From positions 558,001 to 622,000 of the forward strand of contig NZ_WQHP01000001.1 of the NCBI RefSeq assembly GCF_013035315.1: 64,000 nucleotides of DNA, written 5' to 3'. This document shows, piece by piece, positions 59,531-64,000 of the stretch. The notes beneath the pieces were generated by a model. The model was not told the DNA's origin. It searched no databases and was given only the letters and a program-made list of their open reading frames with translations. A program made the translations under genes and the position numbers. The stretch is from Ruegeria arenilitoris. Its GTDB lineage: Bacteria; Pseudomonadota; Alphaproteobacteria; Rhodobacterales; Rhodobacteraceae. Position 1 is the stretch's first letter; each line of letters starts with the position of its first letter.

Positions 59531-60226
59531 TTACTCAGAAATTTCGAACTCCATCGTCACCGTAACCGAGACCGAGATTTCGCCGCCCGCGACAGGTACA
59601 CCACCTGCATCAGCCATGTTGAACTCGCGCATCATCGCGACCGGGCGGGCACCACCGACCTGTTCACTGATCTCTTGCACCGGGCCAAGCGTCACATTTG
59701 CGGCCTGCGCAAGCTGTTCCGCCTTGGCAATCGCTTCGGCCACGGCATTGGCGCGGGCTTGGGCTTCAAGAGGTTTGGGATCCTGAACCCCAAAGCTCAG
59801 ACCGCCGAAATCGTTGGCGCCGTCCTGAATTACGGCGTCCATGATTGTGCCCAACTGCGACAGGTCGCGGACACGAACAAACACCCGGTTGGACGCGACA
59901 AAGCCTGAGATTTCAGGCCGCTCCCCGCTGCTGCTGTTGCGATTGTTCCAGACCGGCGACAATGACACATCGCGTGTCTGCACGTCCCGCGCATCGATAC
60001 CAAGCTCTTGCAGGCGGCTGAGCACTTGCTCCACCGCGTCCGAGGTCGCCTGCATGGCGTTCGACGCCTGTGCGTCCTCGTTAGTGACGCCCAGCGTTAT
60101 GGTGGCCATGTCGGGTACAGATTGCACGGTTCCCGCAGCGTCAACAGTGATGCGACGTTCTTCCGCATGGGCCAGGCCCGCTGCTGATATCGACAGAGCT
60201 GCGGCTAGAAAAGCGATTTTATTCAA
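59531..60226 (-). CDS. SIMPL domain (DUF541) exported protein
   Basis: A 231-aa periplasmic protein of the SIMPL/OMP28 family. A signal peptide ('NKIAFLAAALSISAAGLAHA') is followed by 'RRITVDAAGTVQSVPDMATI' and 'ISGFVASNRVFVRVRDLSQL'. The start is taken as TTG at 60226 because GGAGGG lies 7 nt upstream and the signal peptide begins there; the next upstream ATG would add an unlikely 19-residue leader. The family function is poorly defined. It is convergent with the GNAT gene (2 nt gap). Confidence 0.87.
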   Translation of the reverse strand: MNKIAFLAAALSISAAGLAHAEERRITVDAAGTVQSVPDMATITLGVTNEDAQASNAMQATSDAVEQVLSRLQELGIDARDVQTRDVSLSPVWNNRNSSSGERPEISGFVASNRVFVRVRDLSQLGTIMDAVIQDGANDFGGLSFGVQDPKPLEAQARANAVAEAIAKAEQLAQAANVTLGPVQEISEQVGGARPVAMMREFNMADAGGVPVAGGEISVSVTVTMEFEISE

Positions 60227-60390
60227 GGTCTTCCCTCCGATAGGCTTTCCCACAACATGGGGTGGCAAGGGTCTGCCGAACAAGGGGAAAGCCCGGCTTT
60301 TTCTTTCCCTCGGCGGGATCCTGCTTTAATGTCACTCTGCGGGCGATCCGTCGTTTGCACCGATGATGATAACTATGGTTTTTCCGGATT

Positions 60391-62343
60391 ATGAAACCTG
60401 CCTTTGCGCTGTCTTTTTCTTCGACCGGAATATCCCTGCACCACCACGCAGATGGCGACTGGTTCTGCATTGGCGAGGTCGCGCTGGATGCGCCGGACCT
60501 GAACGCACAGATTATTGCCCTGCGTGAAAAAGGCTTTGCGCTGGAAAACGACCTGAATTGCAAGCTGGTTATCCCGGCCGATCAGGTGCGGTTCCTGTCC
60601 GTTCCCACCGAAGGACTCAACGCTGAGGATAGCGCGGATAAGGCGCGGGCCGAATTGGCCGACGCAACGCCCTACGAACTGGAAGAGCTGGCTTTTGTCA
60701 CCGAAACCGATGGCACGACGACCTACGTCGCCGCTGTTGCCCGGCAGACTCTCGAAGAAGCACGCGTGTTTGCGGCGGAGCATGGATTTGTTCCTATCCA
60801 ATACACCACCAAGCCCGAGGATCAGGCTTACCCGTCCAAACCTGTTTTCGAACTGGACGCCCCATCCGAACCGCCGTCAGCGAAAAGCAACGACGAACAG
60901 GATACCGGCCCTGCCGTTCATGCGATCGCAGATACGGAGACCCCGACAGAGTTCCGATCAGCCCCTGCAACCAGTGCGGCTGACACTGCGAACGGTGCCA
61001 CGGCCCTGAGGCGCTATGCAATTCCAGCGGCTGCTGCCGCCATAGCCTGCATCGGCCTGATCACATGGTCAATGTCCGGCTCTGACACACCCGCCACCCC
61101 AGAGGCGGTGGCAGTTTCGGACCCTGAGCCTGAACCAGCCCCTGAAACTCAAGTCGTCGCAGCACCTGAGATTGAGGAAACCCCGGAACCCGAAGTCGTA
61201 GCAGTGCCGGAGCCCGAAGAGCCCGCGCAAACCCAAGTGGTTGAAGCGCCCGAGACCGTCGAGGCACCGGAGATCGCGGCGCTCTCATCTGCTGAGACTG
61301 AACAGTCTCAACCCGAGGAAAGCCCGGACATCAGCGCCACCGATGCCGCGATCCTTGAGGCTCTGAACATTGCCCCAACGGCAGTTGAACCGGTAGAGGG
61401 CGCGCCCGAGGCTACGGATGTTCCCGCGCTAGCTGGCGTGGAATTCAGCGTCCCGAGGCCCCTGCCCGATCCTATCTTGCCCCCAGAGGATGAGTTGTAC
61501 CTGGCGTCCTTGGATCGCACTGATTTGTCGCAGGATGCTGTCGCATTGCCTCCGGTCGCCAGCTTTGAAACAGACCTGCCTTTTGAGCAGATCGCGCAAC
61601 CCGCAGAGGCCGGAGTTCAGTTCGAACTGGACGAACGAGGTCTGGTCACGCCCACAGCCGAAGGGACATTGAACCCTGAAGGCGTGGTCGTTTACCTGGG
61701 CCGCCCGTCCAAGGTGCCCCCAGCGGTTCCGGTACGGTTCGAACAGGAACCGATCGAAGAGGATCCTGCGGACCGTTTGGCGCAATACCGGCCCAAGCCT
61801 CGCCCAGCGAATTTGTTGGAAAGCTTCGAACGTAGCCAACTTGGCGGACGTACACGTGCCGAACTGGCGGTCGTTCGGCCCAAGCTGCGACCTGAGTCGT
61901 TGCAAAGCAGCCCCGAGGTGGATGAAACACCAACCGCATTGGCCGTTGTCCGTGTCCCGCGCCCGAAACCTCGGCCTGCGGGGCTAAGGCAGCCCGCCGC
62001 AACCACTACCGCCAATCTCGGGTCGACGGCGGCCGTAAACCAAAGCTCGGACGAAGCCGGCTCATTCCAGGCAAAAGCGGTTTCGCCCAAGATTCCTTCG
62101 ACCGCGTCTGTCGCCCGACAGGCGACCATCGACCGGGCGCTCAACCTGCGCAAGCTGAACCTGATCGGGGTATACGGCACCCCCGCCAACCGGCGGGCCT
62201 TGGTCCGGTTGCCCAGCGGCCGGTACAAAAAGCTGAAAGTGGGTGACAGGCTGGACGGCGGTAGCGTGATCGCTATTGGCGACAGCGAGTTGCGGTACCA
62301 AAAGCGCGGCAAGAACGTGATCTTGAAGATGCCCAGAGGCTAA
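60391..62343 (+). CDS. Large bitopic protein: GspL-like N-terminus, P/E-rich linker, GspC/PilP-like C-terminus
   Basis: A 650-aa protein, unrecognised as a whole. Residues about 1-140 ('CKLVIPADQVRFLSVPTEGL', 'YELEELAFVTETDGTTTYVA') look like the start of the actin-like GspL/PilM fold. One helix at about 210-228 crosses the membrane. A Pro/Glu/Val-rich linker runs to about 580, with Pro-Lys-Pro-Arg repeats. The last 65 residues ('LNLIGVYGTPANRRALVRLP', 'VGDRLDGGSVIAIGDSEL') resemble the HR/PilP domain of secretin-docking proteins. No other secretion genes are nearby. It is divergent from the SIMPL gene. Confidence 0.8.
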   Translation: MKPAFALSFSSTGISLHHHADGDWFCIGEVALDAPDLNAQIIALREKGFALENDLNCKLVIPADQVRFLSVPTEGLNAEDSADKARAELADATPYELEELAFVTETDGTTTYVAAVARQTLEEARVFAAEHGFVPIQYTTKPEDQAYPSKPVFELDAPSEPPSAKSNDEQDTGPAVHAIADTETPTEFRSAPATSAADTANGATALRRYAIPAAAAAIACIGLITWSMSGSDTPATPEAVAVSDPEPEPAPETQVVAAPEIEETPEPEVVAVPEPEEPAQTQVVEAPETVEAPEIAALSSAETEQSQPEESPDISATDAAILEALNIAPTAVEPVEGAPEATDVPALAGVEFSVPRPLPDPILPPEDELYLASLDRTDLSQDAVALPPVASFETDLPFEQIAQPAEAGVQFELDERGLVTPTAEGTLNPEGVVVYLGRPSKVPPAVPVRFEQEPIEEDPADRLAQYRPKPRPANLLESFERSQLGGRTRAELAVVRPKLRPESLQSSPEVDETPTALAVVRVPRPKPRPAGLRQPAATTTANLGSTAAVNQSSDEAGSFQAKAVSPKIPSTASVARQATIDRALNLRKLNLIGVYGTPANRRALVRLPSGRYKKLKVGDRLDGGSVIAIGDSELRYQKRGKNVILKMPRG

Positions 62344-62346
62344 GAA

Positions 62347-62380
62347 AAAAGGCGGCCACGGGGATACCCGCGACCGCCTT
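62347..62380. terminator. Bidirectional terminator between the GspL/GspC-like gene and hppD
   Basis: AAGGCGGCCACGGG / CCCGCGACCGCCTT form an imperfect stem around a short loop, with A-rich sequence on the left and TT on the right. It lies between two convergent stop codons. Confidence 0.65.
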
Positions 62381-62398
62381 CAGGATTAAGTCACAACC

Positions 62399-63496
62399 TT
62401 AAGCCGCTGAAATCTCACCGCTTTCGATCTGCTCGCGCTCGATGGATTCGAACAAGGCCTGAAAGTTCCCTTCGCCAAATCCATCATCGCCTTTGCGTTG
62501 GATGAACTCGAAGAAGATCGGGCCGATCACAGTTTTCGAGAAGATCTGCAACAAGATCCGGGTCTCGCCGCCGTCCAGAACCCCTTCTCCATCGATCAGG
62601 ATGCCGTGTTTCATCATCCGGTCCAGAGGCTCTTCATGGTCCGCGACGCGATCTCGGGACATTTCATAATAGGACTGGTTCGGACCCGGCATAAATTTAA
62701 GGCCCTTCTCGGCAATCGCGTCGGTCGAGGCATAGATGTCCTCGCTGCCCACCGCGATGTGCTGGATGCCTTCACCCTTGTATTTCTTGAGATACGAGAC
62801 GATCTGCCCGGTCTCACCGCGATCTTCGTTGATCGGAATACGGATACGACCGCAAGGCGAAGTCAGCGCGCGGCTATAAAGGCCGGTGAACTTGCCCTGA
62901 ATGTCAAAGAAGCGGATTTCGCGGAAGTTGAACAGGTCGCCATAGAACTTGAACCACTTGTCCATGTTGCCCTTGTAGACATTGTGGGTCAGGTGATCGA
63001 GGTAGTAGAACCCATCGCCACGCGGCTTGGACTGTTCGGTCCAGGTGAACTCCCGATTGTAGGGCGATGTATCGTAATACTGATCGATGAAATAGATCAG
63101 CGAACCGCCAATACCCTTGATGGCTGGGACATCCATAGTCTTGTCCGCCGCATCATAGGGTTCGGCCCCTTTGGACACCGCATGCTCATAGGCTTTCTGA
63201 GCGTCCACGACACGCCACCCCATAGCGGGCGCACACGGACCATGTTCGGCCACGAACTTGGCAGCATAGCTCTCGGGGTCCGCGTTCAGGATATAGGTGA
63301 CGTCGCCCTGCTGCCACAACTCGACCAAGGGTTTGTCCTTGTGATGGCCGACAAGTTCGAAACCCATTTTGGCGAACAGATCGCGCAACTCCTGGGGTTC
63401 CGGGTGGGCGAACTCGACAAATTCGAACCCATCGGTACCGGCTGGATTTTCGGGGCTGATGACAGATTTCGGGGCGTTGTGCGGGAATGGACCCAT
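62399..63496 (-). CDS. hppD: 4-Hydroxyphenylpyruvate dioxygenase
   Basis: A 365-aa cytosolic non-heme iron dioxygenase converting 4-hydroxyphenylpyruvate to homogentisate in tyrosine degradation. The iron ligands are His168 ('YLDHLTHNVYKG'), His246 ('GIQHIAVGSEDIY') and Glu330 ('IFFEFIQRKGDDGFGEGNF'). The ATG at 63496 follows AAGGAG; the frame opens at 63607 but the extra residues are not family-like. It is divergent from an Lrp-type regulator. Confidence 0.95.
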   Translation of the reverse strand: MGPFPHNAPKSVISPENPAGTDGFEFVEFAHPEPQELRDLFAKMGFELVGHHKDKPLVELWQQGDVTYILNADPESYAAKFVAEHGPCAPAMGWRVVDAQKAYEHAVSKGAEPYDAADKTMDVPAIKGIGGSLIYFIDQYYDTSPYNREFTWTEQSKPRGDGFYYLDHLTHNVYKGNMDKWFKFYGDLFNFREIRFFDIQGKFTGLYSRALTSPCGRIRIPINEDRGETGQIVSYLKKYKGEGIQHIAVGSEDIYASTDAIAEKGLKFMPGPNQSYYEMSRDRVADHEEPLDRMMKHGILIDGEGVLDGGETRILLQIFSKTVIGPIFFEFIQRKGDDGFGEGNFQALFESIEREQIESGEISAA

Positions 63497-63642
63497 GGCG
63501 CGTCTCCTTAAAAACAGGAATTTCTTTGCTGATTCCAAAATACGCCTTAACCAGTGCTGTTTCTGCGCATTGTTTTCGTGTAAACTATGCTCACACGCGC
63601 AAATCACGCATGCTTTAGGGATTTTTCAAGGAAACTCCGCAT

Positions 63643-64000
63643 ATGCTGGATTCCACTGACACGCGGCTGTTGTCGGCCTTGCAAAAAGACGCACACCTGA
63701 CCGCGCACCAATTGGGCGAGATGCTGAACCTGTCCCCAAGTCAGGCCGGGCGGCGGCGTCAGCGGCTTGAGGCCGAAGGCTTCATCACCGGGTATGCCGC
63801 GCGACTGGATCCGCTGAAGCTGGGTCTGCAAGTACAAGGCTTCATCCAGGTCCATCTGGGCACCCACGGACCCGAACAGTCCGAAAGTTTTGCGCGCATG
63901 GTCGACACCCGCCCCGAGATCACCAGCGCCTGGACGATGACCGGAGAGGCAGATTACCTGCTGCATGTCTATTGCGACGATCTTTCCGCCCTCAATCGCT
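63643..64000 (+). CDS. Lrp/AsnC-family regulator, 3' end cut by window
   Basis: The first 119 codons of an Lrp-type regulator, open to the last base. The HTH reads 'TRLLSALQKDAHLTAHQLGE' then 'MLNLSPSQAGRRRQRL'. The RAM domain shows 'LQVQGFIQVHLGTHGPEQSE' and 'SAWTMTGEADYLLHVYC'. Its divergent position next to hppD suggests control of aromatic amino acid breakdown. About 146 nt separate the two starts. The C-terminal ~35 residues are missing from the window. Confidence 0.9.
   Translation, partial: MLDSTDTRLLSALQKDAHLTAHQLGEMLNLSPSQAGRRRQRLEAEGFITGYAARLDPLKLGLQVQGFIQVHLGTHGPEQSESFARMVDTRPEITSAWTMTGEADYLLHVYCDDLSALNR

Noticed and set aside
1..64000. tRNA or rRNA genes, CRISPR arrays, insertion sequences or prophage
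   Set aside because: Reading through the window I saw no regular spaced repeats, no transposase or integrase translation, and no sequence I could recognise as a structural RNA. A tRNAscan or Infernal run would be decisive.

Overview
The window is about 64 kb of high-GC chromosome from an alphaproteobacterium, most likely a marine Rhodobacteraceae (Roseobacter group, Ruegeria-like). The assignment rests on gene content: TRAP transporters, a periplasmic formate dehydrogenase with DUF3305/DUF3306 partners, a reductive pyrimidine pathway under a RutR-type repressor, and a dispersed hairpin repeat. I recognised no phage, transposase, CRISPR array, rRNA or tRNA. Coding is dense and ordered in operons.

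Region by region. 1-2.6 kb: the 3' end of an RND efflux pump, a terminator, a convergent TetR regulator and an HD-domain protein. 2.6-5.2 kb: divergent glpD and glpR with GlpR-like operators between them. 5.3-8.4 kb: a YiaW/YiaV/NodT-type envelope operon. 8.4-11.0 kb: mprF. 11.1-13.6 kb: an Lrp regulator divergent from arginase and ornithine cyclodeaminase (arginine to ornithine to proline). 13.6-16.9 kb: an inverted pair of dispersed repeats, then a TRAP transporter (P, Q, M). 17.3-26.1 kb: an acetate module (acs, adk, DUF4212 and Na+ symporter, a cNMP/CBS/nucleotidyltransferase-like regulator, a membrane protein, a membrane-anchored epsilon-like exonuclease). 26.2-26.7 kb: a flavin reductase.

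26.7-43.4 kb is the most distinctive part, a formate dehydrogenase supercluster. Leftward run three accessory genes (DUF6505-like, biotin/lipoate-ligase-like, Mrp ATPase) and a large polyferredoxin. Rightward runs DUF3305-DUF3306-TorD-Tat peptide-FDH alpha-beta-gamma-WD40/cytochrome c-a 41-aa membrane peptide-an excisionase-type HTH/periplasmic-binding-fold regulator. The tungstate importer genes tupB-tupC-tupA face it. A separate gene fuses a shrunken TupA-like domain to cytochrome c. Together these suggest a tungsten- or molybdenum-dependent periplasmic formate dehydrogenase with its own metal supply, maturation and electron-transfer parts.

43.6-55.5 kb is a pyrimidine-catabolic regulon. 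Leftward run the amidohydrolase hydC, dihydropyrimidinase hydA, an ABC importer (ATPase, a previously overlooked Cys-rich 49-aa ORF, two permeases, binding protein). Divergent is a RutR-like TetR gene with a palindromic operator. After a compositionally odd lipoprotein comes preT-methyltransferase-preA with a second RutR-like site. 55.6-64 kb: a cupin protein, a glycosyltransferase-like protein, metY, a GNAT acetyltransferase, a SIMPL protein, a large bitopic protein with GspL-like N-terminus and GspC/PilP-like C-terminus, and hppD divergent from an Lrp regulator cut by the window end.

All family names come from reading the translations; no database search was run.
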